Positions 1 through 13,079 of a stretch of 60,000 nucleotides of DNA are shown in pieces (position 1 is the stretch's first letter; each line of letters begins with the position of its first letter). A program made the position numbers and the translations under genes. The notes below the pieces were generated by a model. The model was not told the origin of the DNA, did no database searches, and worked only from the letters and a program-made list of their open reading frames with translations. The stretch covers positions 1,855,807 to 1,915,806 of the forward strand of contig NW_019091369.1 of the NCBI RefSeq assembly GCF_001949145.1, given 5' to 3'. Origin of the DNA: Acanthaster planci. Lineage: Eukaryota > Echinodermata > Asteroidea > Valvatida > Acanthasteridae.

Positions 1-129
1 GGTCCAACACTGAATGTAATTAGATAAATTTATGTCTGGGACATGCACCCACTTCTGTCTACAAACACAGATCATTATAACTTCTGACATTTTCAAAATC
101 CAATTTTTATTTTTTTTTTTTTTCATAAG

Positions 130-3100
130 GTGAGACTGGAAGACGGTTGCGGCATGCCAAGCGTTACATGGCCGTCCCTAGCCCCTTACCCGCTGTGGAA
201 TGGTGGAGGGTCTGTCTTGACGAAGCCCAGATGGTAGAGTGTCCAACAGCTAAGGTAACGAGCTACAACTCATTGTCACCAAAGTAACGTTGACAACTTA
301 AAGGGGAAGTGAAGAAGGCTGTATGGACAAGTTTCCTGACAGGCTAGCAATTTATTAAGTACAAACCGTAATGGAAAAATACCTGAAGGTGCCAGAACCA
401 AGAATAAAAGTAGGAAGTTAATCAGATTTATTGTGCCCGTACTTAGGATTCTGCTTTTGCTCGTAGGTCGCTGAGATGGCCCTGCGTCTGACAGCTGTGA
501 ACCGGTGGTGCGTCACTGGTACCCCCATTCAGAAGGACTTGGACAGTGAGTATGCAATCCCATATTTGGTGGGAAAACAGGTGATTAGCGTTGTAGCCAA
601 GTCCATCGCGTTTCCCTGCAAGCCCTTCACAAGTCCATCACGGGCCATCCAGTCTGAATCCACGTCACAAGCTTTTCAAGTTAACTGAGACAGAAACATT
701 CCTTTGTCACTGTTCACGCTGTTAATTGTAAATTGTCTTGTGAAGGGACTTGTCAGGAACTCAACTACAGCATCCAAGTTGGTTAGCTCGTGAAAACTAG
801 CACGTACGCAACTTGAATAAGTTGTCAGCTGGACAACCATTTTGTCTTTTGATAATCCCCAGATCTGTACGGTTTGTTCCTCTTTCTGGGCGTGGAGCCT
901 CACTGGGTGAGAAGCTGGTGGGACAACATGCTGTACTATCCCTATCTCCATGGCAACCAGGAGCCAATGGAGAAGGCCTTGGCGGAGGTGCTTTGGCGCA
1001 GCGCTAAGAAAGACGTCATCCATCAGGTACATTTCAAGTAATGCATTTGTTAATTGACTGCCAAGAAGAAGCCATTCATTCTCTCAAAACTCATGCACTT
1101 ACTTGGCATGGAATGTCAGAATCAGACCAGCAGAAATTGACAAAATGCGATGAGCTCCCATGCATGGTGTCCTAAGGCCTTTTGGTTTTCAGCAGATTTC
1201 AAACTGAGCTCTTTGTCTTGATGTATCTTTCAGGTCACCGTCCTGATGAAAATAGCATCATGTCAGTTAGAAATGTTGAGGGCTCTTATTAATAAGGGAA
1301 TAATTACGTGCTTGGCTGGTCTTAAGCGTGCGTTTAAGACTGGCTCAGGAGACTGGATGTGACTAATGCTGGGCATTGTCAGCGTTCATTCTCCTAAGCT
1401 GGTCTTAAACGATAGTTTAAGACTGGCCAAGTGCATATTTATTCCCATTCATAAATACCTTTTTTACTCAGTCAAAGAAGTCAATATGTGATAGCTTTTC
1501 AATTAATTTGTTCTAGAATTTTACTTTCATTTTCCCAAACACCCCCTGTCCATAGTATGGTATATTCCTTGTGCTGAGAATCTCCATATATGGACTTGGC
1601 GCCCACGTGGCGCGTTCTGGGTACTATGTAATGCCTCACAAGCAGACTCTTGACCAATAGGGATGGAGTAAACTGTCTCGTGTCCATATGCCAGACCAAT
1701 TTTTATCCAGTAGGCATTATCTCATCTCATCGGGCATTTTTAAATGTTAATACACGGTCAAGTTGCATGCTGTTGAATGGGGAGACTGTCTGAGGTATTT
1801 GTGAATTTGTGACCCACTCTGTGAAAATGAGTCTTAAGTCACCAGAGCTACTTTGGAGTCAAAAGTCCTTTAGAATAATTTTGCACACTGTAAATCAACA
1901 GGAACCCACAGCACTTTTCACCATGGAGTATCCACTTTCATCAGGATGCCAAACTGAGTGATACATCAAAACAAAAAATTCAATTTGCTCTTTCCAATAC
2001 AAATGAAAACTCAAAAAGTGGCTCCGGCAACTGAAGACTCATTTTCACAGAGTGGGTCGCATTTACTTGTGCACATTTCGTTGGAATTTTTCAACTCAAA
2101 AAGAGGCTATTGGATTCCGTCTCACATTGTTGGATTGGTCAAGAATGCAAATTGTGCGATTGTGACTCTTAACCAAAACCAATTTGATGTGCATCCCCCA
2201 GATTAACATCCCCGCTCAGACAGAGCGGACTCACTGGCTCCAGTTCTCGCCCATCGAGACCCACTTCTACAAGCGCAAGCAGGAGGACTGCTCCAAGGAC
2301 TTCCTGGAGGCGGCCGGCCGGATGAAAGTGGACATCCGGACGCGCCTAAGCACCCTGGCTCGCGACACGGTCCACCGGGTATGCCGAGTAATAGCCTAAC
2401 ATAGACGAATCCGGTGGCAAGTGGTAATGCCGCCATTGGTCATTCACAGTGGCCCCCACCTATGGCAGGGAGCTTTGTGATAACTATTGTATGGAGCCAC
2501 TGTTCTCTACACACAGCCCAACACAGTGCTCTCCGCCATTTAAGGGGGCCATCGGGAGTGTCCAGTGAAAGGTCAATGGATTTGTCTGTAGACTTGACCA
2601 ATGTTTTACTTGAATACCTTACAAATATTAACTGGTTCCCTAGTCTGAATTTCAGCCGCTAGCTGTCAACTATAACAGAGACTTTCCTTTGTCCTTGTTC
2701 ACTCATTGTTAGTCACGTAAGTGCTTGTGAAAACACCAGCAATAAAGAAAAAGTACTTGTGATGTATTTGGCCCTAATACTGGGCTCAGTTTGACATAAA
2801 TCAGCCGCTGATTGGAGGCTAATAAACAGTAGCCTGTGCCAAAATTGACATTTAGGACGCGTTAACCACGACAGTGTTTTCCTGCTTTCTTTGCCACAGC
2901 TGATGAACCCTTTACTGAGGCTCCGGCAGGCCTGCTGTCACCCGCAGGCCGTCCGTGGCGAGTTCATCAGCATGCAGCGCACCACCCTGAGCATGGCGGA
3001 GCTGCTGGCCTCCCTGACCCTCAAGGCCAGGCTGGAGTCGGAGGAGGCCCACCGGCAGCTGGTGTGCGCCCTGAATGGTCTGGCGGCAGTCTGCATCATC

Positions 3101-6100
3101 AAGGGCGAGGTGAGTTGTTCCCGATCAGACCACCCCCCCGCTCATTCGAGGGAGACGCAGATCTCTCCTCTCTCCCAGAGTATGAAGTGTGGAAGAGTTT
3201 GCCAGAAATTCTTTGCCAGTAACATATCAACACCTTCTTGCTTCACATTGGCTCAGAAGACCCACCTCCTGTTTAAGGTTGGCGTACCAAAATCCCTGTG
3301 TTGATATTGATAGAGAGGGACAGAATTCCTTCACGGTTTCTTGAAGTTAAGGGAAGAAGGCTGCGCGAAGAGAGACCAAAACCAGTCAGAAGAAGATGAG
3401 CAACTTTCACCCTATTTCACCAGATCCTAGATGCCATCCAGGACTACCGCGAGATTCTGCGCTCGGCGGAGGAGCACAAGGACCGGCTGAAGACGGACTC
3501 CCTACAACGCTTGCACGCCACGCACAACCTTAACCAGCTGATCCAGCTGAAGCCAGACGGTCTGGTGCCAACCCTCCGAGACGGGGACCTCGAACAACAG
3601 GTACCTCACGGACCTATATGTGTTACTGATATGTACCCAAATCCTTGGGTACGTGTCAGCGAAAGCAAGCACGACTTTGTGACGTCCGATCAAATATTTC
3701 CATTGCAATTTTATAAAAGTTGGACACATTTCATCTCGAGCAAAATTTTGCCGCTAAGTGGAATTCGCTTTGCATTCACCTAAAGTGTGAACCAGCCTTA
3801 TGTCAAATTATAGAAAAGCCGACTGGTATGAATACTTAAACGGAAATCTATTTGTCAGTTGTTGAGACTGATGATACTCCTATTAAGTTGCCTGATTAAG
3901 CACCAAGCCATGCCCGTGGTAGATTGTTCTAAAGATATTCACCCTAAACTGTATTAGGATTCAAACTCCTTCATCTTACGAATGAATGAAGTTCAAATGC
4001 TGTACTCCCATTGGCAGTCTGTGAGTCCAACAGATGGATTGGAAAGATCTTGAATTGTAGAGATGGGTCCAACATTTTCCGGCCTGCAGAACGACATGTT
4101 CTCCGTGTTACAATATCGGTTTGTCTTAACACTCATGGAGTCAACGTAGGTTGTACCTAACAAAGTTCCATGTCAGTTGAACTGGATGAGTGAACTGCTG
4201 CTTCAACAGGTGCAGGAGATCAGAGATGCCTATCTCGCCAAGGCCGAGGCAGCTCTCCAGTCCAGCATAGTCAGTCTGCGGCCACTCCAAGAAAAGATTG
4301 CAGAGCTCAAACCTAAGGTAACGAGTAAAGTCTTCCCCAAGGCAGGGCAATGAAACAACTGACGCCCGTGAATCTTGATCTACTTCCCTCTCCAGGTCAT
4401 TTCTGTAATTTGCTTTAACCCTAATAGTACCTGGCATTGTTTGGCTTAGAGTACTCAGTACTACAAAATACTACGTAACACTCTGAGCCTGAAGGACCTA
4501 GCGCTACAAATTACTACTTGTGGCTAGGTTACTTCCATTGTTACTTGTACAGAGAACAATGAAGCCGTGCATTCATAGTGCCACAGCACAGTATGGTACA
4601 TTGTCTTCTCGATTGTNGCGCTTGCACGCCACGCACAACCTGAACCAGCTGATCCAGCTGAAGCCCGACGGTCTGGTGCCAACCCTTCGAGACGGGGACC
4701 TCGAACAACAGGTACCTCACGGGGCTATATGTGTTACTGATATGTACCCAAATCCTTGGGTACGTGTCAGCGAAAGCGAGCACGACTTTGTGACGTCCGA
4801 TCAAATATTTCCGTTGCAATTTTGTAAAAGTTGGACACATTTCAACTCGAGCAAAATTTTGCCGCAAAGTGGAATTCACTTTACATTCACCTAAAGTGTG
4901 AACCGGCCTTATTATAGAAAAGCCGACTGGTATGAATACTTAAACGGAAATCTATTTGTCAGTTGTTGAGACTGATGATACTCCTATTAAGTTGCCTGAT
5001 TAAGCACCAAGCCATGCCCGTGGTAGATTGTTCTAAAGATATTCACCCTAAACTGTATTGGGATTCAAACTCCTTCATCTTACGAATGAATGAAGTTCAA
5101 ATGCTGTACTCCCATTGGCAGTCTGTGAGTCCAACAGATGGATTGGAAAGATCTTGAATTGTAGAGATGGGTCCAACGTTTTCCGGCCTGCAGAACGACA
5201 TGTTCTCCGTGTTACAATATCGGTTTGTCTTAACACTCATGGAGTCAACGTAGGTTGTACGTAACGAAGTTCCATGTCAGTTGAACTGGATGAGTGAACT
5301 GCTGCTTCAACAGGTGCAGGAGATCAGAGATGCCTATCTCGCCAAGGCCGAGGCAGCTCTCCAGTCCAGCATAGTCAGTCTGCGGCCACTCCAAGGAAAG
5401 ATTGCAGAGCTCAAACCTAAGGTAACGAGTAAAGTCTTCCCCAAGGCAGGGCAATGAAACAACTGACGCCCGTGAATCTTGATCTACTTCCCTCTCCAGG
5501 TCATTTCTGTAGTTTGCTTTAACCCTAATAGTACCTGGCATTGTTTGGCTTAGAGTACTCAGTACTACAAAATACTACGTAACACTCTGAGCCTGAAGGA
5601 CCTAGCGCTACAAATTACTACTTGTGGCTAGGTTACTTCCATTGTTACTCGTACAGAGAACAATGAAACCATGCATTCATAGTGCCACAGCACTGTATGG
5701 TACATTGTCTTCTCGATTGTATTTTATGGCTTCAGAGAATAATAATGTCATGTCCTCTTAGNCTACTAAGTAGTACTTTGTAGCATGTGGGACTGTTAAG
5801 GTTAAATAATGCCCGCTGAATTTGCTGCATGAGCATTGACACAGGTGTATAGAGCAAGTAAGAAAGTCGAAAGGATGGCAAGAAAATCTTTGATAAGCAA
5901 ATGGACACCCTTCCAACTTATTCCACTCCAAGTCTTCGCTGACAAGGTGGAGAGTGTCGGCTACCTGGCAAAATACTCAGCAAAATAGCAGAGCTTTTCA
6001 AAGTGAGCTGTTCTGATTATTTACAAGCTTCTGTTCTGTTTGAGATGGCACGCGTGGCTAACATATGAAGCACCCGCCTCTCACTACTGTGGTCCTGGGT

Positions 6101-9100
6101 TCAGTTCCTGGTACAGGCCACGTGTGAGTAGAAGATGTCCATTAGCTCCTTCCTGTGCCCTGAGGGTGTTCTCCGGGTTCTCTGGTTTTTCTGCCCCCTC
6201 CCCCCCAAAAAAAATCCACACTTTGATACAATCTCTGGCTGTGCTCCGGGGGCATGCGTGGGTCACGTGATGACTACCCGAGGCACCCCTGTTTGTTTTT
6301 GGCTGAAACAAGCATAGTTCCACGTCTTCACTGTGTAATACATTTGAATGCAATTTGTGTGAAATAGACCGATCCAGTAAGCCCCACCCCCTTGTTTTCT
6401 GACCAATCACAGCCATGATTTATGTCCGGCAGGGTGTACGCAAAAGTCTGACATGCATGCGTCCGCGCGCGCGATGCTCACGGCTGAAACGTGTAGTATG
6501 GCATTGGAGGCTGAGTGGAACGTGCCCAGTGGGCGGGGCTTACCGGATCAGTCCATGTGAACTTTGAATACATTATTATTCACATTGTGTTGTTTTTTTA
6601 TGTGTGTCAGCTGTCTCCCCGTACCCCATGGTGGCTGGATGGCCTGCAGTGGTTGCGCTACGTGGGCGTCGAAGAGGACTTTGTCGACAAGGTCAAGGAC
6701 ACGCTGATGTCCACTACGCACATGGACAGCATGAGCGTGGCCAATCAGTAAGGATTTTGCAGGCTTAATATGGATTTGAAGCCTCGATGTCGTCCCTGGC
6801 AGTTGTCGACTGAATTTAATTTGGAGATGTAAATCCGAAATACGCAATATTTGCCATTAAATTTGTTCAACATCGTGCGCTTGTTGTTTTTCGTTGAACT
6901 TTGGTAACAGAAAAAAAATTCCAAACTTGCTTCCAGTTGGATTTGAGCCCATGGCTTCCTGCTTACTTGTGCAGACGTCAGACGTCGTTTGTGCAACTTT
7001 TTAAAGTCCTCTGTATTTTAATTTTGGACTTGATTTTGTTCATGAATGTGGGCATTGATGAAAACAGTTTGTTGGGTACTGCCAGATTCGGGAAAAAATT
7101 CCCATGTAAATGAACATCTTGCGCATTCAGTACTTTTCAGAATCTGGAAGGAATCCCGTACTCACATATTTTGACACCTGGCTCATTATGTTATCCGAAA
7201 TCGACCCCTTGCCCTCGTCCAGTTTTTCAACAATCCACGGCTTACAGATGGTCCTGGTCAACAAGCTGGACGACCTGGACAACGCTTACAAACGTGTGCT
7301 GGCCGGCATGGAGCAACTCAACATGGACGTCACCCAGGAGCTGGTCGACGAGGCGACGGATTGTCACTTGCGACCTTTTGGCGGGAAACCTAAAAACAGG
7401 TAAATCTTGCTCAAGAAAACAAAAAATATCGATTTTTTTTTAAAGTAACTATTAGAAAGACCTTCACAATTTATAGATTCCTGGTAATCCCTCATTGGTG
7501 ATTAGGCTGATTCTTAAATAATGTTGTTAACAAAGTTGGACGTTAGAAACAGTAAACATTGAAAAGGTAAATTTTGTAGTGCTCACGTCTGTGATGAATT
7601 GTTTTAACTTGACGTAGCCCAGGAAATCATGTTCTACGCTGATATGGGAGCACCTGCAACCATACCAAGAGTGTTTAAGCCATGTATATCCTAACGTTAA
7701 GTCACCGTCTGGCATAGCTGTTTGGAAGAGGTCAGTGACAGTGAGGTGTCAAAGGTCAGGTTTGGAAGATAATGGCGTCATGTGGACAGGCCTTACTGTA
7801 TGAAAACCAGAAGCCAGAAAATTCTCGGTGTAATGTCAATCATAAGATCTTTGTATCTTCTTTCCGTAGGTGTACTTTCTGCACGGTTCATAACTTTTTC
7901 GTAGAATACGAGACTTGCTTGTTCTCCATAAAACAAAGGTAAACGACATCTTCTAAATGTGACATTCAGAAGTACAATGACTGTTATTTTCCTTTTTAGA
8001 AAGAAATGCTTTCGAGTTTTCGATGGCTTTTCATCTTTCCTCAGGGAGGTCCTCTCCGAGGCAGACGAGGACGAATCGGAGGCAACCGGACCCCGAGTCC
8101 AGGGGTCCTGGGCGGCCAGCGAGACGGAGAGGATCCTGAGAGCCCTCTTAGCTTCCCTGAGGCAACACGGGGGAGACCGGGAGGTCCTGGAGGAAGGCGG
8201 GGCGCACATCGAGATGATGGAGGTGCAGAAGAAAGAGTTCAAGGTAGGCCGGAGGACAGCGGGAGCTTTTAACCGGGATCCCCGGGTCTGCGGAGTGGAA
8301 CGATATGCACCCTCCCACTCTTTGACCCGGGGGGGGGGGGGTTACGGACTGTTTCGGACCCTCCCTTTCCCCTCTCTCGGTCTTCACAGTCTTTTCGGCC
8401 AGAGCAGCAGACCAGCTGAGAGTGTGGTGCGTAGATGGGGGAGGGGTCCAAAGCATGGTTTTTGTCAATCTCTCAGGCTTGGTGTCTGACGTGGCTGCTG
8501 CCGTGGAGGCCTTCGGTATTCATGCTGAATGAAACTGTGCACCTCTTTGGGTGTAATTTGGCGTTCCTCTTCCAAAGCATGACTTCACCTTGGGCTAAAA
8601 AAGAAATTCCCAAATTGTAGGGAGGTCAAACTTCAAGCAGAGTTGGCGACAAAGTGGAGAGTTAGAAACCTCCAAATTCTGCTCCCGACCAGGTCTAAGC
8701 CAGTGGCTAATGTTTACTCAGCCCTTACCAAGTAGCATTGTACTCGTCGGCTCGACCAAGTAGGAACTTAGTGAGTTGACCTTTCTCTGTAGAGCCTGCG
8801 GGCGACCTGGACAATGCTGTGTGAGCGCGTGGCGGCCTGGGACGAGCTGAAGATGGCTACCACGCGTCTGCGTCTCCGCGAGGCCCACGAACCGGAAGAA
8901 ATCACCGCCGAGGCCAACGTCATCGAACCCGGACAGGTACGCAATGCCAGCTAACTAAACAGTCTGAAGTGAAGATGTCGCTGGAGCAGTACAACAGTTG
9001 CATGCCCGTCCCGAGCATTCTTGAATTGGCCTCTGTAAAAGTTTACAGGTGTTGGACCTGTTATTGGCCTGAGCACGGCGCACCTTGTAATGCAGGGATG

Positions 9101-12100
9101 CAATTTCCCAAGATTTTTCTAGAGTTCCAGGATTCCAGATATTCAAAGGCTTTAATCTTTCAAGTTTGGCTTCTTTTTTCCGTTTTGCAAATTCAAAAAA
9201 AGTGCATGATTTACGCAACCACAGCAACTTGTCTGTTATTCTACTGAACACCTTGAATAGCCACAGATTTTTAATGTTCTCATTGTCACAACCCTTCTGT
9301 TGGATGTCTTTTTGATTTCTCTTTTCCTGCCCCCAATCGCACCTCTTCTCAGTCATCCAGAATGCCTCCATATCCTAGTCGATGCAGTGGTGGTGAGAAG
9401 ACTGCAGTTGATTCAATATTGAAAGCGGCACTTGAGCCGTAGCCTTACTTTGTGTTCTCTTGGACATCAGTGTGACTTGGCATAAGGCAGCAAGCAGCAA
9501 TAACAAACCTACCTATAGACGCCAGTGGCTAGCGGACAAAGCCACTTCCCCTAGGCTTCTGTGTCACCATCAGCCGCAGCTGACTCCTGGACACAGCCAA
9601 AATCTTGAGTGTTACTCGCGGCTTAAACAAAGACAATATCATCAAGTTTAAATTTGTTACTCTCATGTAGTTGGATCAGCAGAGACTGAAACTTCTCAGC
9701 GATCGGGCCCTGGCACAGTCTGAGTTGAAGAAGAAGTTGGGCCAGCTGGTTTATCTGAAGAGCTTGGCTCAGGCTCAGTCGGATCTGCCGGAGGGCAACA
9801 ACCCGGAACCTTGTCCCATATGTGTGAGAGAGCTTGGAAAACAGGTAGGAACCAATGACGGCTTCCTCTAGGCACCAATGTGATGAAAAAAAATCACCTT
9901 GGAAACTGTGGAAGACTTCAAAGAAGTCATTAAAGCTGTCCGGTGAGATCACAGAAGATCCTATTCAAAGCTGTCAGAATTACGGAAATTTGAAAACTTA
10001 GTGGAAAAAGCGGAGGAAATGCTGGTTTAGAAATGTGATGTTTGTGGCTTCTGTGAGGGAAATCGTTGTGAAAAAAACCTTAGACGGGGTTTATTGACAA
10101 GCAGGAAGAGATAAACTGGATATGAAGGCCTTGTAAAGGCAGAAACACCCCAGAAAGAGACACTGGAATTTAGGCACACCTTTTAGGAAAATTCTTGTGG
10201 AAGTCACACAACCAAAAGTTACCCATCCCAGTTTAATCCGCTCCGAGCGGAACAAAAGAGGGCGTGGTGTTTTTTTTGGTACTCACCGCATAGGTGCGCC
10301 ATGAGGCGTGCAAGTATATATGCGCGTTGACGCGGAGCACGCTGAGTACGTGTAAGTAATTTACTCCGGCATGTATGGTCTTGCGTACACGCAGAGCGCG
10401 TGCAAGAAACCGCTTGTAACCACCTGTCTTTCTTTCGCCAATTGGGGTGCACTTCAGGCCAGGGCGGATACCACCATAATCATTAGAATCCTTAAAAACA
10501 TCTTAAAATTTGAATTTTTACTGCAAAGCCGTTGCAGTATCAAGGGAAACTAGGACGCTGTCATTCCTAATACAGACCTTTCAACCACAGATCATCACAG
10601 AAAGAATATTGACCGGTCGTTCTGCGGCGTGGGTTACTGACGTTGCGGTATTTTGACAATTTCAATCCTCGCCCACACAGTGGACTGTCCTGCCCTGTGG
10701 TCATTCCTTCTGCAACAGCTGTATGGACATGATGCGGGTCCACCGCGGCGGGCAACGCAAGACCCTGCGCTGCGCAATTTGTCGGGCAGTGGCCTCCCTC
10801 CAGGAAATCTCCTATGTCAGCACGCAGCCGACCGATCAGCCAGAGGACTGCGCCATTCCTGTGAAGGTATGGGGGGAAATGTTACTGGCGTGCCCTTCTG
10901 AGTTTTAATAACTTCCGCAAAGAGTCAGTTGCAACAGAAAATGATGGCCTTTTTTGCTTTGAGTGTTCCACGGGTAGGTAAGAAATGTTTGCTTGTATGG
11001 AAACATTCTTAAGCAGTTGTTAAATCCTTGGTCCTGTGATGCCTGAGTTGCTGTCAGGATATGTTTTCGTGAATGCAATATCAAAAGTGGAACTCAGAAG
11101 AAATAAGTGCGAGATTGAGTGCTACAGCCCCTGAGTATAGCTGAATACAGCTGGATAATCAAGAGAAATGATGTCGAGAATGAGTAGGAGTGATTTTTTT
11201 TAATTTAAATTTTTAATGCAATTTTTCTACAATTTTAGGGAGGCTTTTCAACCAAAGTAGAAGCGGTGGTTCGAACCCTCCTTCAGCTCCAAGAGCAAGA
11301 CCCCAACGTGAAAGCCATCGTATTCTCGACGGTGAGTAGCAACGGATTGGCCTTCGTGAAATCAAGTCACAAAGTATTTGCTCCAAGACACCACCATCCA
11401 CCTGTGAGAACCTTATTTTTGCCAGCTTTGGTTTGCTACTGTGAATTTCCTTGCCGAGACTACTTCCGAAGTTTACAGGATTACAACTTGAAGAGTTTTA
11501 CACTTCCGGCCCCCGTTACGAGATACTCCACATTTTTGACTTATAATTTGCTCCTTTTATATGTCCTGTACAGTGGGTGGACGTGTTGACGGTCATCGCC
11601 AAGGCACTGAAAGACAATCATGTGGAGTTCCGTAGCATCGGTTCCCGTGGTGAACGCCAGTTTAAAGTAAGGCTTAGATTGTAAGGTTTAGAGGCAGCGT
11701 ACAAAAGTCTGGCTTGTCAGAAAACACTAACACTTGTCCCGCTTTCGAAAAGATGGACCATTCAGTAGTCTTGTGGCACCTAAGAGAGGGAATGCATGGA
11801 AATGAGATTAGATACCAGACCTCTCTTTTGAAACCCATGTGCGGTCTTGCAGAAGTGATAGACGAGCTCTCTCCACAGCAAATATGTGTTCTCATATCTT
11901 TTCCTTAATTATTCTTCCCAGCTAAACTTCTGGGCTCAGACTAATTTGCCGTTGCATTCGCCCATCTCTCCCTTGCAGGAAAACCTGATGGACTTCAAGC
12001 AGGAAGACGGAGTCACCGCCCTCCTGCTGCCCGTTCACAGCGGCAGCAAAGGACTCAACATCATCGAGGCTACTCACGTGCTTCTGGTGGAGCCCATACT

Positions 12101-13079
12101 CAACCCGGCCAGCGAGCTACAGGCCGTGGGCCGGGTGCACCGGATTGGCCAAACAAAGTGAGATTTTCAAGTTCAGAACTGAGGTCATCCATTGTCAGAC
12201 ATGACCTTTTAAGTTTCCGTATCGCCATAAAACAAACTATCCCTCTTCCACTTCTCACCGGGGGGGGGGATTGGCCATAATTTTTCCCCAAGATTTTTGG
12301 TGGGGAAAAAAAAGACACGTAACAAAGGAAAATGGAAAGCAGGCAAGAAATTGATACCGAAGTGTAAATCTCTTGTACAGTTCTCAGCAGAATTATGGAA
12401 ACAGTGTTAAATGCAGTTTTATATGTGCATATATAAACACTGTTGTACAACCCGTAACAAACACTATCTTCCAGTGTGAACCAGAATTCTTTATCACAGA
12501 TAAGGGGACTCCGTACCAGAATTTTGTGGACTCTTCACAGTTACGTCCTACTGCTGAAGTGACGCGTCACATCCTGGACGTGTCGTGCTACCCTTATTGA
12601 TTTTTGTCTGTGGTAAAGAATTTTGGTTCACGTCATCGTAACACAGACCAGTACGAGCATTGATGTCGGGTGTCTTCGTTGCTGACTTGCAATTTCTGGT
12701 CTTGTTTCATCGACAGGCCGACGGTTGTTCACCGCTTTCTGGTCAGGGACACCATCGAAGAGAGACTGCACGCCTTCTTGCAGGCCAACCACACCAGGTA
12801 GGTTTGTCTTTAACCCCCCCCCCAACTTTTGGATTTTGTTATCGGTTGCCACCTGTGCCTTGCGGAATCCGTAGGCGCACATGTGATTTCCAGCCGTGCA
12901 CAGAGAGGTAATATTCAGACACGGCCACATTTTTTCCCAACCGCAGCGACAGCTTGGACAGCATGGAGGGAGAGACAGGCACCCTCACCCTGCAGAACCT
13001 CAAGCAGCTCTTCACTGATGAGAGCGGGGCACCAGACAGTGCTACGGCCGACGGCATTGTGGACCAAACAGATGATTGA
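130..13079 (+). CDS. SHPRH: SHPRH, SNF2-helicase/RING E3 ubiquitin ligase (C-terminal part, 3' complete)
   Basis: Family role: nuclear ligase that polyubiquitinates PCNA in damage tolerance. Exons: 130-254, 467-545, 863-1026, 2202-2378, 2900-3109, 3424-3600, 4210-4317, 6611-6747, 7223-7399, 7870-7938, 8045-8243, 8793-8936, 9671-9844, 10681-10866, 11239-11331, 11574-11666, 11979-12157, 12717-12797, 12947-13079. Every junction is GT-AG and phases close to 901 codons plus TGA. Visible in order: the DEAQ box (LDEAQMVE), [10 protein letters not shown], a conserved [18 protein letters not shown] segment, a C3HC4 RING split over exons 9671 and 10681 (CPIC, LPCGH, FCNSC, CAIC), and helicase-C motifs ([26 protein letters not shown]). 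The N-terminus lies before the window. The 4618-5761 repeat was left out of the model. The 8045 acceptor could instead be near 8000 in the same frame, adding about 15 codons. Similarity to vertebrate SHPRH is recognised from memory over nearly all exons, so identity is secure. Confidence 0.96.
1296..1446. mobile_element. MITE-like fold-back with nested palindromes in a SHPRH intron
   Basis: The ends are inverted copies (GGGAATAATTACGTGCTTGG against the reverse complement of the last ~20 bases). Each arm contains its own short palindrome built on GTCTTAA/TTAAGAC. No coding capacity. Confidence 0.6.
1803..2065. repeat. Long inverted repeat in a SHPRH intron
   Basis: The arm at about 1803-1849 (GTGACCCACTCTGTGAAAAT) is the near-perfect reverse complement of the arm at about 2017-2065. 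The ~165-bp centre is AT-rich and non-coding. Probably a non-autonomous DNA element; target duplications were not resolved. It lies 137 bp before the exon starting at 2202. Confidence 0.6.
4618..5761 (+). repeat. Duplicate of 3507-4616 plus unique tail, N at both ends: probable unmerged contig overlap
   Basis: From 4618 the sequence repeats 3507 onwards at about 98% identity by eye. It holds a copy of the 3' part of SHPRH exon 3424-3600 without its acceptor, and a full copy of exon 4210-4317 at 5314-5421. The first copy stops at the N at 4617 partway through a sentence that the second copy continues; another N sits at 5762. The second exon copy has one visible amino-acid change (E to G, GAA to GGA) and the intron differs by a 7-bp gap. 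This is what two overlapping contig ends or haplotypes joined without merging look like. A real tandem duplication of 36 codons is the less likely alternative. Confidence 0.85.
6044..6300 (+). mobile_element. tRNA-derived SINE-like element in a SHPRH intron
   Basis: The head resembles Pol III A and B boxes: TGGCTAACATATGAAG, then GGGTTCAGTTCCT about 45 bp later. It is followed by a GTGTTCTCCGGGTTCTCTGG stretch of the type seen in metazoan SINE bodies and by a C/A-rich run. The tRNA fold itself is poor and the 3' end is approximate. Confidence 0.5.
6941..6986 (-). repeat. Fragment of the tRNA-like repeat also seen at 39.2-39.5 kb
   Basis: The stretch GAGCCCATGG followed by CTTACTTGTGCAGACGTC is a diverged copy of the tRNA-like arm at 39250-39290 (same strand sense). 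Only the anticodon-to-T-arm part remains. Confidence 0.45.
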
